Shown: in pieces, positions 7,313 to 15,834 of the stretch
How the letters are laid out: each line of letters starts with the position of its first letter
Numbering within the stretch: the stretch's first letter is position 1
From: an uncultured Flavobacteriales bacterium
GTDB lineage: Bacteria; Bacteroidota; Bacteroidia; Flavobacteriales_D; Parvicellaceae
NCBI GenBank assembly: GCA_938075455.1
Contig: CALJHN010000010.1
Span: forward strand, 1 to 64,000
Direction of reading: 5' to 3'
Length of the DNA stretch: 64,000 nucleotides
Translations under genes and position numbers: made by a program
Notes under the pieces: model-generated
What the model was told of the DNA's origin: nothing
The model's input: the letters and a program-made list of their open reading frames with translations, nothing else
Database searches by the model: none

Positions 7313-8404
7313 ATGAATATTGGAATCAACGCAAGGCATTTATTAAAAGGAAGATTAGAAGGGATTGGTCGTTATAGCTTTGAAATTCTAAGTAGGCTAA
7401 TTTTGTTGATGCCAAAACATAAGTTTTTCTTTTTTTATGACAGAAAAACTGATTTTTTGATTTCAGGAGATAATGTCTTTAACATAATTCTCAATCCACC
7501 TGCACGACATCCAATTTTATTTAGAATATGGTTTAATTATATCCTTCCAAGAAATTTTAAAAAGTTTAAAATAGATCTCTTTTTCTCAGCAGATGGATTT
7601 ATTTCAATAAATACACTAATTCCTCAAATTGGGGTAATTCACGATTTGAATTTTGAACATTATCCAGAAGATGTACCTAAAAACGTATTAAAGTATTATC
7701 AAAAATATATGCCATTATTTGCTCAAAAAGCAGAAAAAATAATTACTGTTTCTAATTTTTCAAAAACAGATATAGTCAATAATTATGGCATTAGTCCACA
7801 AAAAATAAACGTAATATACAATGGAGGAAATGATGCTTTTAAGCCTTTAAACACCAACCAAAAGAAAGTTTTTATTGATCAAAATAATAACAATAGACCG
7901 TATTTTATATATGTAGGGTCTTTACATAAAAGAAAAAACATTGAGAGAATGCTAAGAGGATTTAAAAAGTTTAATTCTTTAAATAGAATGGATTTTATTA
8001 TTGTAGGAACTGACATGTGGAAGAACCAATTAAATCTGGAAGGGCTTTTAAAAAATGTTAGATTTTTAGGCAGAAAGTCAGGTCCTGAATTAGCAAACTG
8101 GCTTGCATCAAGTTCTGCATTAATATATGTTTCGTATTTCGAGGGTTTTGGTCTTCCTGTTTTAGAAGGGATGCTTTCAGGAGTTCCGGTAGTTACTAGT
8201 AATTTGACAAGTATTCCTGAAGTTGGAGGTGATTCTGTAATTTATGTTGATCCTTTTAATGAAGATAGTATTTCTATGGGTATGGAAAAGGCAATGGAAA
8301 ATAATCAAGAGCTAATTAAAAAAGCACTTCTTCAAGCTGAAAAATTTTCTTGGGATTTATCTGCTTTAAAAGTGAAAGACCTGCTTTTAAATACTATTAA
8401 TTAG
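7313..8404 (+). CDS. family 4 glycosyltransferase
   Basis: A 363-residue GT-B glycosyltransferase. The N-terminal domain begins MNIGINARHLLKGRLEGIGRY, with a glycine-rich acceptor loop. HDLNFEHYPE (110-119) and KIITVSNFSKTDIV (142-155) are characteristic of the mannosyltransferase-like GT4 subgroup. The C-terminal donor domain has YVGSLHKRKNI (200-210) and the E-x7-E motif EGFGLPVLE (277-285). It transfers a nucleotide-sugar-derived residue, most likely for a surface glycan. It stands alone, not beside the wzx/wzz cluster at 56-60 kb. Its stop is four bases from the convergent gene's stop. Confidence 0.92.
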   Translation: MNIGINARHLLKGRLEGIGRYSFEILSRLILLMPKHKFFFFYDRKTDFLISGDNVFNIILNPPARHPILFRIWFNYILPRNFKKFKIDLFFSADGFISINTLIPQIGVIHDLNFEHYPEDVPKNVLKYYQKYMPLFAQKAEKIITVSNFSKTDIVNNYGISPQKINVIYNGGNDAFKPLNTNQKKVFIDQNNNNRPYFIYVGSLHKRKNIERMLRGFKKFNSLNRMDFIIVGTDMWKNQLNLEGLLKNVRFLGRKSGPELANWLASSSALIYVSYFEGFGLPVLEGMLSGVPVVTSNLTSIPEVGGDSVIYVDPFNEDSISMGMEKAMENNQELIKKALLQAEKFSWDLSALKVKDLLLNTIN

Positions 8405-8408
8405 AATT

Positions 8409-9008
8409 TTAGTTGAGATAGAAATTTTGATCTACCATTTTTTCTTGAGATAGTAAAATCATCATGAATTTAAATTTCTTAATCAGGAACTCATTTTTTT
8501 TAAATTCCGAAAACCCTATAAATTTTATTTTATCCTCATCAGAAAGATTTACCAAATTAACTAAGTTGTTAAGAGATACTAATTCATCCGATTTAGATTC
8601 TTTAGAATTATCTAGTAAATGAGCTAAATATTCCGAAGCATATTTTTCTAATTCTTCAGAGGGCTTGAAAGTACTTTTCTTGATTTTTGAAAGCGAACCA
8701 ATAGGATATAGCTTATGTTCGTTTTTATTTTGAAAATGATGAATTTTAAAGTTTGACTTACACTCAACTAAAACATCTAAATCTCCACTATCGTATTTTT
8801 TTAAAATCTGAACTACTTTTACCAAAGAACCTAATTCACTTAGAGTTGTTCTACCTTGGTATGGAATTCCAAAGTATTCTCCACTACTTAGACATTCAGT
8901 AACTAATTGTAGATATCTAGGTTCAAAAATATGAAGAGTTGTTTGCTCTCCTGGAAATAAAAATATTCTAAGAGGGAATAATCCATACTGATAATCACCT
9001 TTCTTCAT
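8409..9008 (-). CDS. LON peptidase substrate-binding domain protein
   Basis: At 199 residues it contains only the N-terminal Lon/PUA-like domain and no ATPase or protease part. PLRIFLFPGEQTTLHIFEPRY at residues 12-32 is the diagnostic start. It is followed by the ECLSSGEYFGIPY strand region and a helical C-terminal half. Stand-alone proteins of this kind are common in bacteria. Their role is uncertain, and binding of unfolded protein is assumed from Lon. It has no obvious operon partner. Confidence 0.85.
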   Translation of the reverse strand: MKKGDYQYGLFPLRIFLFPGEQTTLHIFEPRYLQLVTECLSSGEYFGIPYQGRTTLSELGSLVKVVQILKKYDSGDLDVLVECKSNFKIHHFQNKNEHKLYPIGSLSKIKKSTFKPSEELEKYASEYLAHLLDNSKESKSDELVSLNNLVNLVNLSDEDKIKFIGFSEFKKNEFLIKKFKFMMILLSQEKMVDQNFYLN

Positions 9009-9175
9009 CTTCTAATTTTTATGTAAATTTCTTTTTAAAAATTCAAAGTCTTAGAGTCCAAAAAATATTCTATCCACATTGAATTATGAATTACTTCAAT
9101 AAATTTCACCTAATTCATGTAATTTTGAACTTAAAAATGATCTTTAAACATTATATTAAATGTCTAATTTTTAAT

Positions 9176-9183
9176 TAAATTTG
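9176..9183 (+). promoter_or_regulatory. -7 promoter-like element before the DUF6580-like gene
   Basis: TAAATTTG matches TANNTTTG exactly and ends 11 bases before the TTG start at 9195. A -33 element is not evident. Confidence 0.35.
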
Positions 9184-9194
9184 AAAAAAAAATC

Positions 9195-9719
9195 TTGAAG
9201 AGTAACAAATACATATTAATATTTAGCCTAATTATTGTAACAGCATTGTCCAATATTTTATTAACCAATATTCCCAATTTTTCGCCAATTGCATCTGTTG
9301 CACTATTTTCAGGATTTTATTTATCTAATAAAAAACTGGCTCTTCTTATTCCAATTGCATGTATTTTAGTTTCTGACTACTTTATTGGGTTTCATTCTTT
9401 AATGTGGGCGGTATATTTATCTTTTGCCCTTACTGTTATTATGGGCATAAAAATGAACACTTCAAGTGGTAAAAATGTAATTATTAATTCTGTTTTGTCT
9501 TCTTTAGTTTTCTTTTTAATAACTAACTCTGCTGTCTGGATGATGGGTGGTTTTTACTCAAGTGATTTAAGTGGTCTTGCGTTGTGTCTTTCAATGGGGA
9601 TTCCCTTTTTCAAATATACCTTGTTAAGTAGTATAGTTTTTTCTGCTGTTCTTTTTGGTGGGTTTCAAATTTTAAATCAACTAATTAATAAATACTTAAT
9701 CTTTTCTAAAAAGTCTTAA
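9195..9719 (+). CDS. DUF6580-like small multispanning membrane protein
   Basis: The 174-residue protein is almost entirely hydrophobic, with five or six predicted spans. It contains NFSPIASVALFSGFYL near residue 28 and VSDYFIGFH near 59, matching the DUF6580 family of ECF-type substrate-binder-like membrane proteins. If this resemblance is real it may be an uptake component for a cofactor or trace metabolite, but no ligand can be named. The start must be TTG (9195): there is no in-frame ATG or GTG between the upstream TAA at 9165 and the conserved region. It is probably monocistronic. Confidence 0.6.
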   Translation: MKSNKYILIFSLIIVTALSNILLTNIPNFSPIASVALFSGFYLSNKKLALLIPIACILVSDYFIGFHSLMWAVYLSFALTVIMGIKMNTSSGKNVIINSVLSSLVFFLITNSAVWMMGGFYSSDLSGLALCLSMGIPFFKYTLLSSIVFSAVLFGGFQILNQLINKYLIFSKKS

Positions 9720-9783
9720 CTAAGCTGACATTTTAATGTTTAAACAAAAAATTTGTTTTCACATTTTCTAGTTTTCAAACCTC

Positions 9784-9791
9784 TATTTTTG
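9784..9791 (+). promoter_or_regulatory. -7 promoter-like element only four bases before an ATG
   Basis: TATTTTTG matches TANNTTTG and ends at 9791, with the ATG at 9796. If used, the transcript would be essentially leaderless. No correctly spaced -33 TTG is seen (the nearest TTTG, 9752-9755, is 28 bases away). Confidence 0.3.
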
Positions 9792-9795
9792 ATTC

Positions 9796-12288
9796 ATGCT
9801 TAGAAGATTTTTATTCTTTTTGTTACTGATATCTATTTTATCTTTTCTTTTATTTAATATATTTCAAAGGTTAGGTGAACAAAGCAAGGTTTATCAAGAA
9901 CCTCAAAAATATTTCCCTTCAAACCCTATTCTTTTTGTTGAGGTTAACGAGTTCTCAAAGACCTTACATCATTTTTTTGAGACTAGTATGATTTGGTCCA
10001 AATTTGAAGAAGTTTCCAAAAACAATCAATATGGAGAACTTATTAACGAAATTAATTCGTTAATTACCGACTCAAATTACAATGAAATATTTAGCGAAGG
10101 TTTAACCAATATTTCTTTTTACAATCAAGACAACAATATTTCGTGGATAATTGCTAAAAATTTCACAGAAAAACAAGACAAAATATATGATTTAGATTCC
10201 AAATTTATTGATTCTTTTTTCTTTGATATTTCATATCCCTTTTTAATTATTTCTAATTCTAATAGTTTAATTGATGAATTTAAGACCAACTACAGCTATT
10301 CTGAAGAGAAAGAAACGGCCAATGACTTTTCTGAGAAAATGAAATTCTCTAGTGAAATGTCTAATATTTCTTGTTTTATGAGTTTAGAAAATTTTAAAGC
10401 CTTATTAGATTCTGTTTCTGACTCTCATAAAAGCCGTGATTTATTGCCCGAGCTACGTTCTAATGAATGGTTTCAATTTGATATTAATTATTCGCCCAAT
10501 GACATAAAAATTGTGGGTGTTACCAATTACGATTCATCAATGTCACTTCCTTCTCCTGAGTATTATGGATTTAAAGACTGGATTCCAGAAGATGTTGATT
10601 TTATTTCTAAGAAAATATTTACTATCCAAACAGATTCTTTAAATCACCAATTGGTATTTAAATCCTTAGAATTAAAATTTCAAGATTTAATTCAAGAAAA
10701 AGAACATGAAATATTAATTCTTGAAAGTCAATCAGAAAACTTAGGGTTTAACGAGTTATCAAAATTATTTTTTTTAGACACCCTGAAATTCTCTAAATTA
10801 GAAAATGATTTTAGTGTAATTGATTCTAACTTATTAAAGTTATATTTTCCTCATTTAACTTTTAAAAATAGATTTGGGTTTCAAATTGATCAGTTTCTTT
10901 TAATTGCCAATCTCGTAGCCAAGAAAGAATTTGATTACAAACTTTCACAAATTAACTCAGATGACATGAATCCCGCAATCTTTAGTGAAAATAAAAATTC
11001 TGAATTTGATCAAGAACATTCCCATTTTTCTTATAAATCACAACTTGAACTATTAAAAAAAAATGCTCTTTCCCAAAACGATTTTGACAATACTATCCAT
11101 AATATCTTTAAATCTATTGGAGGAATAAGTTGGGGAATTAATAATTACAACAATAGAGCACATCATGGATTGTCTCTTAAGAAGTATTATCCTAAAAAAG
11201 TAGATAAAAAAATCTTATGGAAAGTTAATATTCCAAAAGTAATTTGGGGACCATATGCATTAAATAACCATAGGTCTGGAACCAAAGATATTATTGTCCA
11301 AGATCAAGAAAACACCATTTACTTAATAAGCGCAGGTGGGAAAGTTAAATGGTCTAAAAATCTTGAAGGTAAAATACTAGGAGGTGTTTCTCAGATTGAT
11401 TCCTATCAGAATAAAAAATTTCAAATGGTTTTTAATACCAAATTCAAACTTCATATTGTTGATATTCTAGGCAACGAAATAGATGGATTTCCAATAAAAT
11501 TTAACTATTTGGCATCGAATCCAGTATCAATTTTTGATTATGACAATAATAAGGACTACAGATTTTTGATTGCTGGGGAAGATTTTAAAATCTATAATTA
11601 TAATATTTCAGGTATTAACGTTTCGGGATGGATTCAACCAGAACTAACCTCATCTATTGATAGACAATTAAAACATTTTGCAATTGATGGTTTAGATTAT
11701 ATTTTATCCATTCAAAAAAGTGGAGTCATTAAATTATTCAATCGAAGAGGTAGAGAAAGATATACCGTTAAAAATAAAATTTTTTTACCATACGAAAGTA
11801 ATTTCACAATTGACAAATCTTTTATTATTGATTCAACTTCCATTATATTTGAAGATTCACTAGGAGGTATTTCAAAATTAGTACTGGGAAAGTCTTTTAA
11901 AGAAATTCATGATATTTCAGATAGCTTAAAGATAAACGAAAATTACTGGAATATTTTTGCTAATAATAAGTTTAACAAAGTAAATTATTGCCTAAAACAA
12001 AAACAAAAACTTAAAATAATTGATCAAAATAAAGAATCGTTTGATTTCCAATTTTATTATGAGTTTGACATTTTACATGGAAAAAGATTTGATGATTTTA
12101 TTGCTGTTTTAAATAAAAACACCAACGAAATTCAATTAATTGACAGTAAATATAATATTAACCCTAATTTGTTTAGAGCTTCAAAAATGTCTTGTATTGG
12201 AAATATAAATAATGACAATTCGGAAGAACTTGTTACGGTGGTCAATAACAATATATTAATTTGTTATCAAATTCCGTCGCTAAATTAG
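9796..12288 (+). CDS. large membrane-anchored protein with C-terminal beta-propeller-like region, function unknown
   Basis: This is an 830-residue protein with an N-terminal signal anchor (residues 1-24, LRRFLFFLLLISILSFLLF). Residues 38-450 resemble DUF3352-type periplasmic proteins ('p.....FvEVn.fs...hhFf', later 'SNISCFMSLENFKALLDS'). Residues about 470-830 look like a PQQ/WD-type propeller: ILWKVNIPKVIWGPYALNN, then repeated 'D....i.lI...GkvkWsK.L.gkI.G.vsqID', 'hivDilGneI.gfPIkf' and a terminal FG-GAP-like GNINNDNSEELVTV. This suggests a structural or binding role in the periplasm or on the outer leaflet. I cannot assign a reaction. A related protein is common in Bacteroidota near suf or housekeeping genes, but orthology is unverified. 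Confidence 0.65.
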   Translation: MLRRFLFFLLLISILSFLLFNIFQRLGEQSKVYQEPQKYFPSNPILFVEVNEFSKTLHHFFETSMIWSKFEEVSKNNQYGELINEINSLITDSNYNEIFSEGLTNISFYNQDNNISWIIAKNFTEKQDKIYDLDSKFIDSFFFDISYPFLIISNSNSLIDEFKTNYSYSEEKETANDFSEKMKFSSEMSNISCFMSLENFKALLDSVSDSHKSRDLLPELRSNEWFQFDINYSPNDIKIVGVTNYDSSMSLPSPEYYGFKDWIPEDVDFISKKIFTIQTDSLNHQLVFKSLELKFQDLIQEKEHEILILESQSENLGFNELSKLFFLDTLKFSKLENDFSVIDSNLLKLYFPHLTFKNRFGFQIDQFLLIANLVAKKEFDYKLSQINSDDMNPAIFSENKNSEFDQEHSHFSYKSQLELLKKNALSQNDFDNTIHNIFKSIGGISWGINNYNNRAHHGLSLKKYYPKKVDKKILWKVNIPKVIWGPYALNNHRSGTKDIIVQDQENTIYLISAGGKVKWSKNLEGKILGGVSQIDSYQNKKFQMVFNTKFKLHIVDILGNEIDGFPIKFNYLASNPVSIFDYDNNKDYRFLIAGEDFKIYNYNISGINVSGWIQPELTSSIDRQLKHFAIDGLDYILSIQKSGVIKLFNRRGRERYTVKNKIFLPYESNFTIDKSFIIDSTSIIFEDSLGGISKLVLGKSFKEIHDISDSLKINENYWNIFANNKFNKVNYCLKQKQKLKIIDQNKESFDFQFYYEFDILHGKRFDDFIAVLNKNTNEIQLIDSKYNINPNLFRASKMSCIGNINNDNSEELVTVVNNNILICYQIPSLN

Positions 12289-12344
12289 TTGATTAAAATT
12301 TATTCATTTAATATACTGTTCTATATTTATTTTAATTTTACAAA

Positions 12345-13550
12345 ATGGACTTTCAAAAAGATTTTCCTATTTTAAAAAGCTCTGTTAATGGTAATCCATT
12401 AATATACTTTGACAATGCTGCTACTTCTCAAAAACCTAATTGTGTAATTAAAGCATTAACTAACTACTATGAAAGCATTAATTCCAATGTGCATAGAGGC
12501 GTTCATGAATTAAGCCAAAAAGCAACCAGTGAGTATGAAGAAACTAGAAATATAGTTGGAGATTTTATTGGCTCAGAAACAGCAGAACAAATTATTTTTA
12601 CAAAAGGTACAACAGATGGAATAAATATTGTTGCAAGTTCTTGGGCAGAAAATCAATTAAATAAAGGAGATGAAATATTAATTACTACTATGGAGCACCA
12701 TAGTAATATTGTCCCTTGGCAAATGTTGTGCGAGAAGTTAGGTGCCAAACTTGTTGTATGCCCAATAAGTGCTGCTGGAGAAATACTAATGGATGAGCTT
12801 AAAAAATTAATTAGTAAAAGAACAAAACTCATAGCTGTAACTCATGTTTCAAATACGTTAGGAACTATAAATCCTGTTAAAGAAATATCTATTCTTGCTA
12901 AAGAAAATAATTGTAAAATTTTAATTGATGCAGCTCAATCTATTCCTCATTTTAAAGTAAATGTGAATAATTTAGATTGTGACTTTTTAGTCTTTAGTGG
13001 TCATAAGATTTTTGCTCCTACTGGAGTTGGAATTCTATATGTTAAAAAAGAGAGATTTGAGGAGATGAAGCCCAGTCAAGGGGGAGGTGATATGATAAAA
13101 GAAGTTTCATTCGAAAAAACAACTTATAATACTTATCCTCATAAATTTGAAGCAGGAACCCCAAATATTGCTGGTGTAATTGGGTTAAAAGCAGCATTAA
13201 AATATGTTAATAATATAGGGATAGAGAAGATTTCAGAAATTGAAGATGAATTGCTAATATATGCTCAAGAATCTATTTCTAAAATTAATAAACTAAATAT
13301 TTTTGGTAACGCTCTGAATAAAGCAAGTGTTATTTCATTTACAGTTGATGGAATTCACCCATTTGATATAGGTACTTTACTAGACCAGTTAGGAATTGCT
13401 ATTAGAACTGGACACCATTGCACTCAACCACTTATGAGGTTTTTTAATATTCCTGGGACAGCGAGAGCTAGTTTTGCTTTTTACAATAAAAAAAGTGAGA
13501 TTGATTTTTTTATAGATTCTTTAAAAAGGTCCATAAAGATGCTTGGTTAA
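12345..13550 (+). CDS. sufS: SufS-type cysteine desulfurase
   Basis: A 401-residue class V PLP aminotransferase. The PLP lysine is K221 in FSGHKIFAPTG and the persulfide-carrying cysteine is C359 in RTGHHCTQP. That short RxGHHC context, as opposed to the long IscS loop, marks the group II SufS type. Other markers are YFDNAATSQKP (21-31), NVHRGVHELS (48-57) and EHHSNIVPW (117-125). It mobilises sulfur from cysteine for Fe-S assembly with SufE (encoded at 54.1 kb) and SufBCD, which is not in the window. It stands alone here. Its last four bases overlap the stop of the convergent phosphatase gene. Confidence 0.96.
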   Translation: MDFQKDFPILKSSVNGNPLIYFDNAATSQKPNCVIKALTNYYESINSNVHRGVHELSQKATSEYEETRNIVGDFIGSETAEQIIFTKGTTDGINIVASSWAENQLNKGDEILITTMEHHSNIVPWQMLCEKLGAKLVVCPISAAGEILMDELKKLISKRTKLIAVTHVSNTLGTINPVKEISILAKENNCKILIDAAQSIPHFKVNVNNLDCDFLVFSGHKIFAPTGVGILYVKKERFEEMKPSQGGGDMIKEVSFEKTTYNTYPHKFEAGTPNIAGVIGLKAALKYVNNIGIEKISEIEDELLIYAQESISKINKLNIFGNALNKASVISFTVDGIHPFDIGTLLDQLGIAIRTGHHCTQPLMRFFNIPGTARASFAFYNKKSEIDFFIDSLKRSIKMLG

Positions 13551-14791
13551 ATGTAAAATTTGCAACTCATAACAGCGGTATCGTCTAGTATCTCTTGATC
13601 ACCTTTAAAATCATTTAGTTTTTCAAATATTTTTTGATCTAGTTCGGCCATAGTTAAATTAAAATTATTTTCAACCACGTGAATTAAATTATCTGTTTCG
13701 AAAGGGACTCCATTATTATTTTCTAATTCAACTAATCCGTCTGTATAACATACAAGGACAGTGTCTTGCTGAAATTGAATTTTATTTACCTCAATTTTTG
13801 GGATTTCATCTAACATTCCTAGGCCAATACATCCTGTATTTAAAAAAGTAGTTTTTGTTTTATTAATTAGCAATGGATAATTGTGACCAGCATTAACATA
13901 TTGAAGTGTTTTGTTCTTTTTATTGTAGTGTCCTGCAAAAAATGTAATAAATTTCTCTCCTTTAGCAGCATTATTTACATCTTGATTTAAATCCTCAATG
14001 AGTGTTTTTAAGGTTATATTTTTATAGTTATACTTAATATTTGCATGAAGTTTTGCTTGGAAATGACTCATTAGTAAAGCTGCAGACATCCCTTTCCCCG
14101 AAACATCTGCAATACATAGAAAACATTCATTTTCATTGAGAAATATAAAGTCATAATAATCACCTCCAACCAAATGTTTTGATTCATACCTCGCTGCAAC
14201 GTCAAACGAATCGTTATTTGGAAGATTTATTGGGAAAAGTAGTTTTTGCATTTCTGCAGCAAGTTCCATCTCTTTTTTATTAATTTCTTGTTCGAGAAGT
14301 TCTTTGGAGTACCTTTTATTTTCAATAGCTACAACTATAATACTTGCTAGTGTTTGAATAAATGGCATATGCTTAATTCCAGGACTTATGGCAATAATAT
14401 CGTCTTCTAAATCTCCAATTAATAAATAGGCAAGTGCTATTTTTTTATGAAAAATTGGAATAACAATATCAAATGAATTTAGTGTTTTAATTGACGAAGA
14501 CTCTATAACTGTAATATCTTTAATATGAGTTAGCTCTTCTTCTACATTTATCTTTTTATTAAGTCCCTTCCCTCCAAAATGTAGAATACAATTCCACTTT
14601 TTACTATCATTAGCATATAGAATCAATTTGCTGATACCCAGTTGTTCTCTTAGAATATATTCAAAAATCTTTAAAATATTATGGATGGACAAATTATTAT
14701 TTATCGCCTTTGTTATCTCTAAAAGAGAGTTTAATTTAAATTCATTTAACTCTAACTTTTCATAATATTTTTTTGGTAGCTCTTCTTTCAT
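13547..14791 (-). CDS. GAF-like plus SpoIIE-type PP2C serine/threonine phosphatase
   Basis: I chose the ATG at 14791 (MKEELPKK, 414 residues) over a TTG seven codons upstream. The N-terminal 40-170 region resembles a GAF sensor domain (LLEITKAINNNLS...). A linker helix follows, and then RsbU/SpoIIE catalytic motifs: MELAAEMQKLLFP, 'SKHLVGGDYYDF', 'IADVSGKGMSAAL', 'NAGHNYP' and 'VCYTDGLVE' with terminal 'LDDTAVM'. The Asp residues of GGDYYDF, ADVSGKG and TDG are the metal ligands. Such phosphatases usually act on anti-sigma-factor antagonists, but no partner-switching genes are adjacent, so the target is unknown. Confidence 0.9.
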   Translation of the reverse strand: MKEELPKKYYEKLELNEFKLNSLLEITKAINNNLSIHNILKIFEYILREQLGISKLILYANDSKKWNCILHFGGKGLNKKINVEEELTHIKDITVIESSSIKTLNSFDIVIPIFHKKIALAYLLIGDLEDDIIAISPGIKHMPFIQTLASIIVVAIENKRYSKELLEQEINKKEMELAAEMQKLLFPINLPNNDSFDVAARYESKHLVGGDYYDFIFLNENECFLCIADVSGKGMSAALLMSHFQAKLHANIKYNYKNITLKTLIEDLNQDVNNAAKGEKFITFFAGHYNKKNKTLQYVNAGHNYPLLINKTKTTFLNTGCIGLGMLDEIPKIEVNKIQFQQDTVLVCYTDGLVELENNNGVPFETDNLIHVVENNFNLTMAELDQKIFEKLNDFKGDQEILDDTAVMSCKFYI

Positions 14792-14902
14792 TACTTGGCT
14801 TTTAACATACAATTTGCTAAGAGTTAAAATTCAAAATACTACTAAATTTACCAAACATATAACCATTAACTCAATAATTCAGGTGTATTTATCAAGTTCA
14901 AA

Positions 14903-14934
14903 TTGTGAGAAGTGAATAAAAGTAGTTACATTTG
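14903..14934 (+). promoter_or_regulatory. promoter of the rplU-rpmA operon
   Basis: TTG at 14903-14905, a 21-base spacer and TACATTTG at 14927-14934 match the Bacteroidota housekeeping promoter consensus fully. Transcription would start near 14941, leaving a leader of about 30 bases before the L21 ATG. Confidence 0.65.
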
Positions 14935-14972
14935 CCACCCTTAAATAAGTAAACAAATTAAATTATTAATTT

Positions 14973-15446
14973 ATGTATGCGATTGTAGAAATAGCAGGGC
15001 AGCAATTTAAAGTTGAAAAAGACCAGAAATATTTCGTCCATCAATTAGAAGGTAAACCAGGATCAAAAGTAACTTTTGAAAATGTTCTTTTACTTGATGA
15101 TAAAGGCAAAGTATCAGTAGGCGCCCCAGCTGTAAACGATGTTCAAGTAACTGCAAAAATTGAACAACACCTTTTAGGTGATAAAGTTATTGTCTTTAAA
15201 AAGAAAAGAAGAAAAGGTTATAAAGTTAAAAATGGTCATAGACAAAGGTTAACTGAAATAACAGTCCAAGATATTGGAAAAAAAGCAGCGCCTAAAAAGG
15301 CAGCTCCTAAGTCTGAAACTAAAGCAGCGCCCAAAAAAGCCGCAGCTAAGTCCGAGGCTAAAGTAGAAACTAAAAAAGCAGCGCCTAAAAAAGCAGCAGC
15401 TAAGTCCAAACCAGCTGTAGCTTCTAAAACAAAAAAAGAAAATTAA
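14973..15446 (+). CDS. rplU: 50S ribosomal protein bL21 with Ala/Lys-rich C-terminal tail
   Basis: Residues 1-102 are a complete bL21: MYAIVEIAGQQFKVEKDQ at the start and 'KKKRRKGYKVKNGHRQ.LTEI.V' near 77-98. Normal bL21 ends at about 103 residues. Here a further 55 residues follow, made of irregular repeats of KKAAPKKAA, AAPKSETK and AAAKSEAK, a histone H1-like lysine/alanine tail. Comparable tails occur on L21 in other Bacteroidota. The protein binds 23S rRNA in the large subunit, and the tail may add RNA contacts (inference). It is cotranscribed with rpmA, 18 bases downstream. Confidence 0.97.
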   Translation: MYAIVEIAGQQFKVEKDQKYFVHQLEGKPGSKVTFENVLLLDDKGKVSVGAPAVNDVQVTAKIEQHLLGDKVIVFKKKRRKGYKVKNGHRQRLTEITVQDIGKKAAPKKAAPKSETKAAPKKAAAKSEAKVETKKAAPKKAAAKSKPAVASKTKKEN

Positions 15447-15464
15447 TTTTTTAATTCATTCATT

Positions 15465-15725
15465 ATGGCACATAAAAAAGGAGCTGGAAGCTCAAATAAC
15501 GGAAGAGAATCAGAATCAAAACGTCTTGGTGTAAAGATTTTTGGAGGCCAACTAGCAATAGCTGGTAATATCATCGTAAGACAAAGAGGGACAAAACATA
15601 ACCCTGGTGAAAATGTTGGTATTGGAAAAGACCATACATTATTTGCACTTAAAGATGGTATTGTAGAGTTTACAAAAAAAGCCAAAAACAAATCTTATGT
15701 CTCGGTTACTCAATTAGAAAATTGA
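15465..15725 (+). CDS. rpmA: 50S ribosomal protein bL27
   Basis: This 86-residue protein begins [20 protein letters not shown], the standard bL27 N-terminus that reaches the peptidyl-transferase centre. It continues [21 protein letters not shown] and '[14 protein letters not shown]', all family hallmarks at normal length. There is no N-terminal Firmicutes-type cleaved extension. It is the second gene of the rplU-rpmA operon and is followed by a clear terminator. Confidence 0.98.
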   Translation: MAHKKGAGSSNNGRESESKRLGVKIFGGQLAIAGNIIVRQRGTKHNPGENVGIGKDHTLFALKDGIVEFTKKAKNKSYVSVTQLEN

Positions 15726-15752
15726 GCGTTTATTCTCTAAATAATTTTTTTT

Positions 15753-15778
15753 AAAAGCGCTTTTGTAGCGCTTTTTTT
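15753..15778 (+). terminator. intrinsic terminator after rpmA
   Basis: AAAAGCGCT (15753-15761) pairs perfectly with AGCGCTTTT (15767-15775) around the loop TTTGT, followed by more T. It separates the ribosomal operon from serS. Confidence 0.9.
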
Positions 15779-15834
15779 ATAACTTTTTATTCCTCTATAA
15801 ATTTTGATATTTTTACTCTAAATAACTGTTTACC

